From Nocardiopsis sp. ATB16-24 (GTDB lineage: Bacteria; Actinomycetota; Actinomycetes; Streptosporangiales; Streptosporangiaceae), in NCBI RefSeq assembly GCF_030271535.1, contig NZ_JASCXJ010000006.1:124001-188000 (forward strand): 64,000 bases of DNA. Reading direction: 5' to 3'. This document shows positions 54,677-63,822 of the stretch, one piece after another. A program made the translations under genes and the position numbers. The notes below the pieces were generated by a model, which saw only the letters and a program-made list of their open reading frames with translations, was not told the origin of the DNA and searched no databases. The number at the start of each line of letters is the position of its first letter. The first letter of the stretch is position 1.

Positions 54677-54706
54677 TTGACATCAAAGTACTTCTCTGTT
54701 TGTTTT
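54677..54706 (+). promoter_or_regulatory. promoter of the beta-glucosidase gene
   Basis: Perfect -35 TTGACA (54677-54682) in an AT-rich stretch. The -10 is less clear; TGTTTT (54701-54706, 18-base spacing) or the overlapping TTTTAT are candidates. The operator begins at 54708, so a bound repressor would cover the start site. Confidence 0.5.
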
Positions 54707-54707
54707 A

Positions 54708-54721
54708 TGGGAGCGCTCCCA
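54708..54721 (+). promoter_or_regulatory. CelR/CebR-type operator
   Basis: TGGGAGCGCTCCCA, a perfect 14-bp palindrome identical to the operator known for CelR of Thermobifida fusca and CebR of Streptomyces, LacI-family repressors released by cellobiose or related cello-oligosaccharides. The LacI-type gene at 56345 is the obvious binder. Confidence 0.88.
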
Positions 54722-54761
54722 AAACGATGTCCCCTCGTCATGGAAGGTGCGTACACCAACA

Positions 54762-56159
54762 GTGAGCAACCGCAACGATTTCCCTGAGGGCTTCCTCTGG
54801 GGGGCGGCCACCGCCTCGTTCCAGATCGAAGGCGCCACGACCGCGGACGGCCGAGGCCGCAGTATCTGGGACACCTTCGCCGAGACCCCCGGCAAGGTCC
54901 TGGGCGGCGACACCGGTGACCCCGCCGACGACCACTACAACCGCTACGCCGACGACGTCGCCCTCATGAGCCGACTCAACCTGGGCGCGTACCGCTTCTC
55001 CATCGCCTGGCCCCGGATCATCCCCGAGGGCGGCGGCGCCGTGAACCAGGCCGGCATCGACTTCTACGACCGTCTGGTGGACACCCTCCTGGCCGCCGGG
55101 ATCCAGCCTTGGGCCACGCTCTACCACTGGGACCTGCCCCAGCCGCTGGAGGACGCGGGCGGTTGGCCGCACCGGGACACCGCCTACCGCTTCCGCGATT
55201 ACGCCCAGGTCGTCGCCGAGGCGCTCGGTGACCGCGTCGGTGACTGGATGACCATCAACGAGCCCTGGTGCTCGGCCTTCCTCGGCTACCACAACGGTCA
55301 CCACGCGCCCGGACGCAAGGACGCCCCCGCGGCACTGGCCGCCGCCCATCACCTGCTGCTCGGCCACGGCCTGGCGGTCGAGGCGATCCGCTCCACCGGA
55401 CGCCCCGCCCGGGTGGGCCTGGCCCACAACCAGGCGGTCATCCGTCCCCACGGACCCAGCGCCGAGGACGCCCGTGCGGCCCGACGCGCCGACGGTGTGC
55501 GCAACCGCATCTTCACCGACCCCCTGTTCAAGGGCCGCTACCCGGCGGACGTGATCGAGGAGCTCGCCGACATCAGCGACTTCTCCTTCCTCCTCGACGG
55601 TGACATGGACATCACCTCGGCCCCGTTGGACTTCCTGGGCATCAACTACTACTCGCCCGAGTTCGTCGCCGCTTCCGCCAAGGGCCTGGACCCGGCCCGG
55701 GTCAGCGGTGAGGGCGATGCCTGGCTCGGTGCCGAGCCCGAGGAGGTGCACGTCTCCCAGGGGCTGCCCGTCACCCACATGGGCTGGGAGATCGATCCCA
55801 CCGGCATGTACGACGTGATCACGCGCCTGGCCGGTGAGACCGGCGGCATCGACCTCTACGTCACCGAGAACGGTTGTGCCTTCGAGGACACCCTCACCGA
55901 GAACGGCGAGGTCAACGACCGTGACCGGGTCGACTACTACGAGGGCCACCTCAGAGCCGCCAAGGAGGCCCTCGCGGCCGGGGCGCCCCTGCGCGGCTAC
56001 TTCGCCTGGTCGCTCCTGGATAATTTCGAATGGGCGTGGGGATACTCCCGCAGATTCGGAATCGTGCACGTCGACTACGAGACCCAGAAGCGGACAGTGA
56101 AGGACAGCGGTCACTGGTACGCCGAGCTGGCCAGGACGGGACGGTTCCCGAAGCGCTGA
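54762..56159 (+). CDS. beta-glucosidase, GH1 family
   Basis: 465 residues, full GH1 length, no signal peptide, so it acts on imported cellobiose or other beta-glucosides in the cytoplasm. FLWGAATASFQIEGA is the N-terminal GH1 signature, TINEPW carries the acid/base Glu167, and LYVTENG carries the nucleophile Glu369. The aglycone-pocket tail FEWAWGYSRRFGIVHVDYE is intact. GTG 54762 gives the standard N-terminus; an in-frame GTG 15 bases earlier is possible. Controlled by the upstream operator and followed by its repressor gene. No cellobiose importer genes accompany it here. Confidence 0.95.
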   Translation: MSNRNDFPEGFLWGAATASFQIEGATTADGRGRSIWDTFAETPGKVLGGDTGDPADDHYNRYADDVALMSRLNLGAYRFSIAWPRIIPEGGGAVNQAGIDFYDRLVDTLLAAGIQPWATLYHWDLPQPLEDAGGWPHRDTAYRFRDYAQVVAEALGDRVGDWMTINEPWCSAFLGYHNGHHAPGRKDAPAALAAAHHLLLGHGLAVEAIRSTGRPARVGLAHNQAVIRPHGPSAEDARAARRADGVRNRIFTDPLFKGRYPADVIEELADISDFSFLLDGDMDITSAPLDFLGINYYSPEFVAASAKGLDPARVSGEGDAWLGAEPEEVHVSQGLPVTHMGWEIDPTGMYDVITRLAGETGGIDLYVTENGCAFEDTLTENGEVNDRDRVDYYEGHLRAAKEALAAGAPLRGYFAWSLLDNFEWAWGYSRRFGIVHVDYETQKRTVKDSGHWYAELARTGRFPKR

Positions 56160-56164
56160 ACCAA

Positions 56165-56190
56165 GGCGTTCCCGTGGTCGCGGGAACGCC
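56165..56190 (+). terminator. terminator of the beta-glucosidase gene
   Basis: Perfect 10-bp stem GGCGTTCCCG/CGGGAACGCC with a 6-base loop, starting six bases after the stop. Confidence 0.75.
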
Positions 56191-56213
56191 GGTCCGGTCA
56201 CACGCGGACGACG

Positions 56214-56239
56214 GTGGGGTGCCCCGTGGGGCACCCCAC
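56214..56239. terminator. second hairpin after the beta-glucosidase gene
   Basis: 12-base arms GTGGGGTGCCCC/GGGGCACCCCAC separated by two bases. Confidence 0.5.
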
Positions 56240-56344
56240 GCGTTCGTTCCCCATCGCCGTGACGGTGGGAAGGACCCCCGTCGCGTCGCGGCAGGGGCGG
56301 AGTGTCCGGACCGCGGAAGACGATTTCCCAGAGGGAGCCTCGAA

Positions 56345-57379
56345 GTGGTCAAGAGCGGTCAAGGTCGGAAGCGTCCGACCCTGGAGATGGTGGCGCAGCG
56401 TGCCGGGGTCGGACGTGGGACCGTCTCCCGTGTGATCAACGGCTCCGCCCAGGTGAGTCCGCGTACGAGGGAGGCCGTGCACAGCGCGATAGCCGAACTC
56501 GGGTACAGCCCGAACCAGGCCGCGCGCACGCTGGTGACAAGACGCACCGACACCATCGCGCTGGTCGTCTCCGAGCCCCGTGACCGATTGTTCGCCGATC
56601 CCTTCTTCGCGGACATCATCCGCGGTGTCAGCTCGGTCCTGCACGAACGCGACCAGCAGTTGATGCTGACCACGGCGCGTAGTGAGGCCGAGCACAAGCG
56701 CGTGGGCGACTATCTCAGCGGCTTCCACGTGGACGGGGCGCTGTTGGTGTCCCTGCATCGGGACGACCCGCTGTCGGCCCGCCTGGACGAGGCGGGCGTG
56801 CCCGTGGTGCACGGTGGCCGTCCCCACTCACCCGACCAACCCGCTCCCTACTGTGTCGACATCGACAACGTCGGCGGGGCCAGGGCGGCGACCCGACACC
56901 TGCTGGACCGCGGGTGCCGACGGGTGGCCACCATCACCGGTCCCCAGGACATGAACGCCGGTGTGGAGCGTCTACGCGGCTACCACGAGGTCATGGCCGC
57001 CTCCGGACGGGAGGTCGACGAAAGCCTCGTGGTCCAAGGCGACTTCAGCGTGGAGGGGGGAGCCGAGGCGATGCGTCGGCTGCTGGACACCGGCCTGGAG
57101 CCCGACGGTGTGTTCGTGGCCTCCGACATGATGGCCATCGGAGGCCTGCGGGTACTGCGCTCCCGAGGGCTGCGGGTACCCGAGGACGTCGCCGTGGTGG
57201 GCTACGACGACACCGTCATGGCCCAGCACAGCGACCCGCCTTTGACCACCGTCCACCAGCCGACGGTGAGAATGGGCCAGGAGATGGCGCGACTGCTGGT
57301 GGACGTGGCGATTCCGCACACGATGGAGGCCGAGACGGTCCTGCTCGACACCCACCTGGTGGTACGCGAGAGCGGCTGA
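56345..57379 (+). CDS. LacI-family repressor, CelR/CebR-like
   Basis: 344 residues. The N-terminal helix-turn-helix (RPTLEMVAQRAGVGRGTVSR, then VINGSAQVS) with hinge YSPNQAARTLVTRRT is followed by the sugar-binding core (FFADIIRGVSSVLHERDQQL; GGRPHSPDQPAP; VFVASDMMAIGGLRVLR; VVGYDDTVMAQHSDPPLTTV). With the CelR-type operator in front of the adjacent beta-glucosidase gene, a cello-oligosaccharide-responsive repressor is the natural reading. GTG 56345 is preceded by GAGGGAG. Confidence 0.93.
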   Translation: MVKSGQGRKRPTLEMVAQRAGVGRGTVSRVINGSAQVSPRTREAVHSAIAELGYSPNQAARTLVTRRTDTIALVVSEPRDRLFADPFFADIIRGVSSVLHERDQQLMLTTARSEAEHKRVGDYLSGFHVDGALLVSLHRDDPLSARLDEAGVPVVHGGRPHSPDQPAPYCVDIDNVGGARAATRHLLDRGCRRVATITGPQDMNAGVERLRGYHEVMAASGREVDESLVVQGDFSVEGGAEAMRRLLDTGLEPDGVFVASDMMAIGGLRVLRSRGLRVPEDVAVVGYDDTVMAQHSDPPLTTVHQPTVRMGQEMARLLVDVAIPHTMEAETVLLDTHLVVRESG

Positions 57380-57530
57380 GACCGACGGGCCGTCCGTGTG
57401 GAGCCCGAGCCCGCCACCCGGTGTGACGGGTCCCCGGCTCGGCCCGGCTTCCTCGTCCCGATCGCGGCTGGACGCGCAGGTGAACACTGTGCAAGGCTGG
57501 TCGCGATTTCGCGGGAGACGGTGGGAGCGC

Positions 57531-57761
57531 ATGGACCCGACGCGGGAACCGACACATACCCGGTGCGCGATTTCCTCGTGCGGATGGTGCGAGCAGGACG
57601 GAGTCGACTGCCGGTTCTGCTCCGGGACCGGATGGTGGCGGCCGGAGAGACCACACCGGGACGGCAGCGGGGTCATCGTCTGGGTCCGGGTCGAGGAACC
57701 CTGTCGTGGTTGCGCCGGGACGGGAAAGGAACACAGCCCGACCGCCGCCCATGGCGGATAG
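57531..57761 (+). CDS. small zinc-knuckle protein, DnaJ-type CxxCxGxG repeats
   Basis: 76 residues. Cysteines are arranged as SSCGWCEQDG, VDCRFCSGTGW and EPCRGCAGTGKE; the last two match the CxxCxGxG zinc motif of the DnaJ Cys-rich domain. No J domain. Probably a small zinc-binding protein; partner unknown. ATG 57531 has GGGAG upstream. It is 51 bases before the FAH-like gene and may be co-transcribed. Confidence 0.7.
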   Translation: MDPTREPTHTRCAISSCGWCEQDGVDCRFCSGTGWWRPERPHRDGSGVIVWVRVEEPCRGCAGTGKEHSPTAAHGG

Positions 57762-57812
57762 GGCCGGTACGCGAGGGCGATCCGCGACCCCGGGTGGACA
57801 AGGAGAGACGAC

Positions 57813-58478
57813 ATGCGCTGGGTGACCTACCTGTCACCGAGTGGAGGTGGCGAGCGCGTCGGGGTCCTGGACGACGGGGACGTGCTCGGCGCTCCCGGGA
57901 ACGAACGTCTCGTCGACCTGCTGGAGGCGGGCGGAGCGGCCCTACGAGAGGCCTACGGGCGTGCGGGCGACACGCCGGTCGAGATCATCGTCGAACCCGA
58001 GGCACGCATGTGCGCACCTGTGACGCCCGTCTCCCCGGTCCCGGTACGCGCGGGCGAGGAGGTATGGCGGATCGGGCCCGAACTGGTGCGGGGCGCGGAC
58101 GACGCCGTGCCCTCCGGCGCGCGTACGGCCCGCCTGGGGGTCGCCGCCGTCGCCGGGGGAGAGGGGCCGGCGAGCGCCTACACCCCCGCCTGTCTGTGGC
58201 TGGACGGAGAGGGTCGACCGCTACAGCTGAACCTGGGACCCGTGCTGACCACCGCCGAGGAGGTGGCGGAGGGAGGGCTGGAGTTGTCCGCCTCGGTGGA
58301 CGAGCGGGAGGTGACCCGTGGGACGGTCGACCCCGCCCATGAGTGGCTGGTGTCGGGCCCCGAGGGCGTCCGGGCGTTGCTGCCGGTGGCCACACCGTCG
58401 TTGGAGGCCGACGACGAACTCTTCGTGGAGGCCGACGGCCTGGGCTCCTTCGAGGTCCGGGTGGGTTCCCAGGTCTGA
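57813..58478 (+). CDS. fumarylacetoacetate-hydrolase-like protein, possibly inactive
   Basis: 221 residues. MRWVTYLSPSGGGERVGVLD and RLVDLLEAGGAALREAYGRA resemble the N-terminal segment of FAH-fold proteins, and the C-terminal half has the expected beta-strand spacing (LNLGPVLTTAEEV; EWLVSGPEGVRALLPVATP). The metal-binding EVE/GxE signature of active FAH enzymes is not evident, so I would not claim catalysis. ATG 57813 has AGGAGA upstream. Confidence 0.65.
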   Translation: MRWVTYLSPSGGGERVGVLDDGDVLGAPGNERLVDLLEAGGAALREAYGRAGDTPVEIIVEPEARMCAPVTPVSPVPVRAGEEVWRIGPELVRGADDAVPSGARTARLGVAAVAGGEGPASAYTPACLWLDGEGRPLQLNLGPVLTTAEEVAEGGLELSASVDEREVTRGTVDPAHEWLVSGPEGVRALLPVATPSLEADDELFVEADGLGSFEVRVGSQV

Positions 58479-58492
58479 GCGGGGCCCGGGTC

Positions 58493-59785
58493 TCAGGAGG
58501 CGTCGAACTCCCAGTGCCAGGGTTCGTATCCGCCGCGCGCCCACACCGGGTTGTCCCAGCCGTAGCGGGGCGCGTTGGCCAGCATCCACTCGTGCTCGGG
58601 GGTGCCCGACCGGTTCACCCCACCGCACAGGTCCACGGCCAGCCCCAGCCCGTGCCGACTGGTCCCCGGGTCGGCGGCCATACCCGGCACCATCTCCCGG
58701 AACAGGCGCACCTGCTCGTGGTAGGGCCGGTAGGAGTCGGCGACGCACATCGGTCTGCCGAACGCCTTCCGGTAGGCGCCGTCGAGTTCGATGAAGGCCG
58801 CGGCGGCGTCGGCCCTCAACCGCTCGCCGGGCTGGGGGAGCGGGCACAGCAGTGTTTCGGGGATGTGTCCGTTGGCGTGGACGGTCACGTCCGCACCGGT
58901 ACAGCCGGAGCCCGGGCCCCCGTCCACGGCGACGTCCGTGGTGCTCGCCTTGGTGTCGTCCCCCTCTCCCGGGACGTCGTCGTCCTCGGTGGGCGCGATC
59001 GCCGCACGCGCTCCGCGCAGTGCCCGCTCACGCCGTCGTTCCGCCGCTCGGGGATCGACTTCCTTGGCGAGTTCGGCCTCCAGTCGGGTCTGCTCCTCCA
59101 GCAGTTCCTCGAGCGCCTCCTCCCGCTCGGTGACGGCGCGCACGGCCTCCTCCCGCGCGGCGGCAGCGGCCTCCACCGCCTCGCTCTGCTCGTGCTCGGC
59201 GGCCTCGGCGATCTCGGCCAGGGTGTCCGTGGCCACCCGCGCCGCCTCTCCACGGTCCACGTCGGCCTCGCGGTGCTCGCCCAACAGGGACAGGTACGCG
59301 CCGCGTTCGAGCACCTCCGAGGGCCCGCCGGTCCAGGCGGACAACATGCCGAGGTCACCGCCCTTGTAGGCGGTGGAGGCCTGCCGGGCCGCGGCCAGGC
59401 GTGCGGTGCGTCCCCGTTCGTCGGCCTCCTCGGCGCGTTCCTCGGAGGACCTCCGGCGTTCGGTCAGCTCCGTCAGGCGTTCCCGCTCGGCCTCGTAACG
59501 CTCGATCTTGGCCGACGCCTCCTGACGGAGGGTCTCCATGCCCGCGCGCAGTATCGCCAACTCCACCCGAACGTCACCGGGTGAGGATCTCTCGACCGGG
59601 CCGGAGTCGTCCGCGCCCCCGGACGTGGCGGTCGAGAGCACCAGCAGCGCGGCCAAGCCCACAGGAAGCACGGCAGTGACCGAAAAGGCGCGTCCGGAAG
59701 TCCGGTGTATCTCCGTCGCAGAGTGACTCTCCGATTCCTTGTCATGACCGAACGTGCCCGAGGTGGGGCGTGACAAGGGACGCAT
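58493..59785 (-). CDS. D-alanyl-D-alanine carboxypeptidase, VanY (M15B) family, with coiled-coil N-terminus
   Basis: 430 residues. A signal or anchor segment (VTAVLPVGLAALLVLSTATS, about 36-55) is followed by a long Glu/Ala/Arg coiled coil (about 72-245) and an acidic linker. The C-terminal ~130 residues are the M15B peptidase: ADSYRPYHEQVRLF, SRHGLGLAVDL with zinc His and Asp, and GGYEPWHWEFD with the catalytic Glu and zinc His. It would trim the terminal D-Ala of peptidoglycan stem peptides. Layout parallels the coiled-coil hydrolase at 51136-52179. Convergent with the FAH-like gene, 14 bases between stops. Confidence 0.9.
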   Translation of the reverse strand: MRPLSRPTSGTFGHDKESESHSATEIHRTSGRAFSVTAVLPVGLAALLVLSTATSGGADDSGPVERSSPGDVRVELAILRAGMETLRQEASAKIERYEAERERLTELTERRRSSEERAEEADERGRTARLAAARQASTAYKGGDLGMLSAWTGGPSEVLERGAYLSLLGEHREADVDRGEAARVATDTLAEIAEAAEHEQSEAVEAAAAAREEAVRAVTEREEALEELLEEQTRLEAELAKEVDPRAAERRRERALRGARAAIAPTEDDDVPGEGDDTKASTTDVAVDGGPGSGCTGADVTVHANGHIPETLLCPLPQPGERLRADAAAAFIELDGAYRKAFGRPMCVADSYRPYHEQVRLFREMVPGMAADPGTSRHGLGLAVDLCGGVNRSGTPEHEWMLANAPRYGWDNPVWARGGYEPWHWEFDAS

Positions 59786-60258
59786 CTCCGTTTCCTTCCC
59801 AGGGCCTGCGTATACGTCTTGTCACGATGTCATGTCAGGGCGGTGTTGGTGGGGAAGCTGCCGGTGTGTCCAAAAAGTTACTTGAGTCCCCTGGGGGTTT
59901 CGGTCGGCCGCTCTGACCTGGGGGGTTGGCAATAATGTCGGATCCACGGGCATTATGGGTCCGGGCCGCGGAAGATGTTCCCGCCGAAGGTCGCGAAACC
60001 ACCGAGGCGAGCCCTTCGCGCCCATTGGTACGCTATGCATCGCACGCGCACCCACTCGGACACCTTGGGGTGCGCGGCTCCTCCCCTCCCAGGCGAGTCC
60101 GGCGGACAGTCTTCACATCTCCCCACATTCCCCACCGTTTCCGGTTCGGTGGACCAGTGGTCTCTACCGATCTCCATGAAGGCACTTCGGCCGAGGCGGT
60201 CGGCCCCTGGGGTCCAACCAGCCGCTCGAAGCGGTGACACGAAAGGTTGCGAGGGTCC
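59786..60258 (+). promoter_or_regulatory. upstream region of the conservon
   Basis: No gene recognised in about 470 bp. TTGGCA (59926-59931), a 19-base spacer and CATTAT (59951-59956) could form the conservon promoter, with a leader of about 300 bases. Also serves as upstream region of the divergent VanY-type gene. Confidence 0.4.
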
Positions 60259-63200
60259 GTGTCGACACGAGCGACGAAGAACGGGGCCAGTGCGCAGAGC
60301 GAGGCAGCGCAGGCCGAACATGCCGATGCCACGCCCCAGCGCAGAGCCGACTGGTGGCGGCCACGTAACTGGCGGGTGCGCTCCCGACTGGTGGCCCTCA
60401 TCGTCATTCCCACCGCCGTGGCGCTCGCGCTCGGTGGTCTGCGCGTCTACGAGGCGGCGGTCTCCACCGTCACCCACGCCCACATCCAGGACCGCGCCGA
60501 GGTGGGCGTCCTGGTCGTGCAGCTGGCCAACCAGCTGGGACGCGAGCGCTCCGCGAGCGCGATCTACATCTCCGACAACGCCGATCCCGCCCGGCGGTCG
60601 GACGAGCTGCGCCAGCGGATGGAGGAGGAGCGCGACGCCTCCCGCGACATCCAGCAGACCCTCACCGCCAGGCTCGAGGACATGGGAGAGGTCCAGGGCA
60701 ACGCCGCCACGCGTCTGTCGGGTATGCGCAGTCAGATCTCCACACTGGAGGCCCTGCGCACCGAGGTCGACGAGACCCGCATCACCGTTCTTCCGGTCGT
60801 CACCAAGTACCGGACGGTCTCCCGTTCCCTGGCGGAGTTCAACCAGACGATCGCGGACGAGACCGGTGACACCGAGCTGAGGGAGAGCGTCCGTGCGCTG
60901 ACCGCCCTGTCCAACGCGCGGGACCAGCTCTCGTACGAGACCGCGTTGATGAGTCACTCGCTGGCCCGCAACACGATGACCGGTGGTATCTCCGAGGCCA
61001 TCGACTCCAGCCGCGCCCGCTACGAGAACGAGATCTCCAACTTCGCCCAGGCCGCGTCGGAGGACCAGCGCAGGACCTTCGACGACAACTTCACCGGCCT
61101 GGAGGTCAGCCAGGTCTCCACGATGCGCATGCGCGTCATGTACCGCGCCGATCGTGGTGACCAGCTCACCGGTGTGACCGAGAACGATGGCCCCGAGTCC
61201 TACCGCGAGATCGCCGACTCGGCTCTGGAACGTCTCCAGACGGTCGAGGAGAGCGTCGCCGAGGGCATCGCCGACGAGGCCAACGAGCTGCGGGACGGGG
61301 CCATCGCGCGAGCCCTCATGGACCTCGTCCTCGTCGCGGCGGTGCTCCTGGCGGTCTTCATCCTGACCTCCCTGGTGGTCCGCTCCCTGGTGCGCCCGCT
61401 GCGCACCCTGGAGGACGGTGCCCGCCGGGTGGCCGAGCGTGACCTGCCCGACGCGATCAACCGGATGCAGGAGGCCGGGACCGTTCCCGAGAACGTCAAG
61501 GTCACGCCGATCGAGGTCGACACCCACGACGAGATCGGCGAGGTCGCCCGCGCCTTCGACGACGTCCACCGCGTGGCCCTCACACTGGCCTCCGACGAGG
61601 CGGCCCTGCGCAGCAACGTCAACGCGATGTTCGTCAACCTGTCCCGCCGAAGCCAGACGCTGGTGGAGCGGCAGCTGCGCCTCATCGACGGCCTGGAACA
61701 GTCCGAACAGGACTCCGACCGCCTCTCCGACCTGTTCCAGCTGGACCACCTCGCCACGCGCATGCGCCGCAACAACGAGAACCTGCTGGTCCTGTCCGGC
61801 CAGGACAACACCCGTAAGTGGGCCCAGCCCGTCCCGCTGGTCGACGTTCTGCGCGGTGCCGTGTCCGAGGTCGAGCAGTACGAGCGTGTCAACGTGCGCG
61901 CACCCTCCCACATCTCGGTGCTCGGCCGTCCGGTCAACGACATCATCCACCTGATCGCCGAGCTGGTGGAGAACGCCACCGCCTTCTCGCCGCACGACAC
62001 CGAGGTCCTGGTCAGCGCCAAGGGCCTGGACAACGGAGGCGTCCAGGTCGACGTCACCGACAGCGGCATCGGCATGGCGGCCGAGGACCTGGAGGCGATC
62101 AACGCCCGCCTGGCGGCTCCGCCCCGCATCGACGTCGCGGTCTCGCGCCGCATGGGCCTGTTCGTGGTCTCGCGTCTGGCCAACCGTCACGGAGTCAAGG
62201 TCCGTCTACAGGAGGCGCACGGCGGCGGGACCACCGCCCGCGTCATCTTCCCGCCGGACCTGCTGATCACCCCCGTCGACGGACAGCACGCCCTGGGAGG
62301 CGGAGGCAACCGCCCCGAGCTCACCTCCGGCGTACCCTCCACCTACGCCGACGCCGAGGCCGCCTTCGCCTCCACTCCGGCGCCCGCCGAGCCGAACGAC
62401 CCTTGGCAGACCCAGGAGGCCGGGAGCGGTCTCGGCGACATGGCCGGCCTTCCCAAACGTCAGCCCGGCGGCTCCTCGCGTACGGAGGAACACCCGCCCA
62501 GCGGCCAGGACCTGTGGAGCACCACCAGGGGAGCGGGGACCACCGGCGGCGCCGGCGGCACGGGCGGCTCCGTCGTCGACCCCTACGACGTCCCCGAGGA
62601 GGAGGAACCGCAGCGCCCGCAGCCCGAGAGCGGGGGCCGCAGTCTCTTCGATCCGGCCCCCCGCGCGGACGCGGGAGGCGACCGGCCCTTCGGTGACGGC
62701 GGCTCCGTGGGCCGCTCCTCCGACACCGGCTCCTTCAGCAGGCCGACCGACACCGGGGCCTTCCGCCGCCCCTCCACCGACACCGGGGCCTTCCGCCACC
62801 CGGTGGGGTCGACCGACTCCTACGACGCCTTCGACGGCTCCGCGAGGTCGGCCCGGTCCGGGGCCGAGGACGACAACGGCGCGGGAGACCTGTTCCGACG
62901 AGGCACGGGGACACCGGAGAAGCCGGCCGCCCCGGCCCGCTCGGACGACACCGAGACCTTCCCCGCGATCTCGGACTGGAACAAGGGGACCTCGTCACAG
63001 ACCCCGTCGTCCTCCGACACCGGCGGCTGGCGCTCCGGTGGTGCCTCCGACTCCCGTGAGGGATACGGCTCCACCGCCTACCTCTCCCGCCGTTACGGTG
63101 GCGCTCAGGGACCGAACAACACCGTCGTTCCGCCCAGTCCCTCGGGCGAGGAGAACGACTCGCTGCCGATCTTCGACGCGATCGAGTCCAACTGGTTCAA

Positions 63201-63591
63201 GCGACGCACGGGGGGACCCACCGTGGACACCACGGAGACGGGCCCCATCAAGCAGGTCCCCGCGGACCAGGGGCGGCAGGCGCAGCCGTCCGGCGTCGAG
63301 CCACGTTCCCAGGCCGCCCAGAGCCCCCACTCCGAGCAGGAGTGGACCTCGGCCGCCGACCGTGGATGGAAGGCCGCCCGTACCGCGGTGGAGCCCCTGG
63401 CGGGCGGGCTGACCACCTCGGGGTTGCCAAAACGGGTTCCCAAGGCAAACCTTGTTCCGGGAACGGCGCCCAAGCCGGAGAACTTCAAGCAGATGCCCAC
63501 CCGTAGCGCCGAACGCGTCCGCAACCGCTTCTCCGGCTTCCAGAAGGGTGTCCGGGAAGGACGGAACCGGCTCGGTGAAGGTGAGAGGTGA
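60259..63591 (+). CDS. conservon sensor protein CvnA-like: NIT domain, HAMP, ATPase
   Basis: 1110 residues. A membrane segment at about 37-56 (LVALIVIPTAVALALGGLRV) starts an external nitrate/nitrite-sensing (NIT) domain to about 350 (RERSASAIYISDN typical). A second segment (LVLVAAVLLAVFILTSLVVR) and a HAMP domain follow, then a helical region (NLSRRSQTLVERQLRLIDGL) and a histidine-kinase-type ATPase with IAELVENATAFSP and DSGIGMAAEDL. The last ~430 residues are disordered Gly/Ser/Pro/Asp-rich sequence with repeats of DTGAFR. The phospho-accepting His of classic kinases is not in the usual place, as in Streptomyces conservons. GTG 60259 start with GAGGG close upstream. CvnB follows. Confidence 0.92.
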   Translation: MSTRATKNGASAQSEAAQAEHADATPQRRADWWRPRNWRVRSRLVALIVIPTAVALALGGLRVYEAAVSTVTHAHIQDRAEVGVLVVQLANQLGRERSASAIYISDNADPARRSDELRQRMEEERDASRDIQQTLTARLEDMGEVQGNAATRLSGMRSQISTLEALRTEVDETRITVLPVVTKYRTVSRSLAEFNQTIADETGDTELRESVRALTALSNARDQLSYETALMSHSLARNTMTGGISEAIDSSRARYENEISNFAQAASEDQRRTFDDNFTGLEVSQVSTMRMRVMYRADRGDQLTGVTENDGPESYREIADSALERLQTVEESVAEGIADEANELRDGAIARALMDLVLVAAVLLAVFILTSLVVRSLVRPLRTLEDGARRVAERDLPDAINRMQEAGTVPENVKVTPIEVDTHDEIGEVARAFDDVHRVALTLASDEAALRSNVNAMFVNLSRRSQTLVERQLRLIDGLEQSEQDSDRLSDLFQLDHLATRMRRNNENLLVLSGQDNTRKWAQPVPLVDVLRGAVSEVEQYERVNVRAPSHISVLGRPVNDIIHLIAELVENATAFSPHDTEVLVSAKGLDNGGVQVDVTDSGIGMAAEDLEAINARLAAPPRIDVAVSRRMGLFVVSRLANRHGVKVRLQEAHGGGTTARVIFPPDLLITPVDGQHALGGGGNRPELTSGVPSTYADAEAAFASTPAPAEPNDPWQTQEAGSGLGDMAGLPKRQPGGSSRTEEHPPSGQDLWSTTRGAGTTGGAGGTGGSVVDPYDVPEEEEPQRPQPESGGRSLFDPAPRADAGGDRPFGDGGSVGRSSDTGSFSRPTDTGAFRRPSTDTGAFRHPVGSTDSYDAFDGSARSARSGAEDDNGAGDLFRRGTGTPEKPAAPARSDDTETFPAISDWNKGTSSQTPSSSDTGGWRSGGASDSREGYGSTAYLSRRYGGAQGPNNTVVPPSPSGEENDSLPIFDAIESNWFKRRTGGPTVDTTETGPIKQVPADQGRQAQPSGVEPRSQAAQSPHSEQEWTSAADRGWKAARTAVEPLAGGLTTSGLPKRVPKANLVPGTAPKPENFKQMPTRSAERVRNRFSGFQKGVREGRNRLGEGER

Positions 63592-63822
63592 CCTCAGTGG
63601 AACCTGGCGGGACGGGGTCCCCCTTATCCCCGGACGCGGGATGCAATAGCATCTACCGAGCTTCTCGAACGCGCCACACCCGTAGCTTGAAGAGTGCAGA
63701 ACACCAGACTCCCGGCTCCTCCACGGGAGGGGTCGGGCAGTTCGTAGAGGCAGTGCTGTCACATGCTGTGCCGGCGGTAGCAGTGCCCACAGACCAGCCG
63801 GCGAATTTGGACAGGAGATCAG

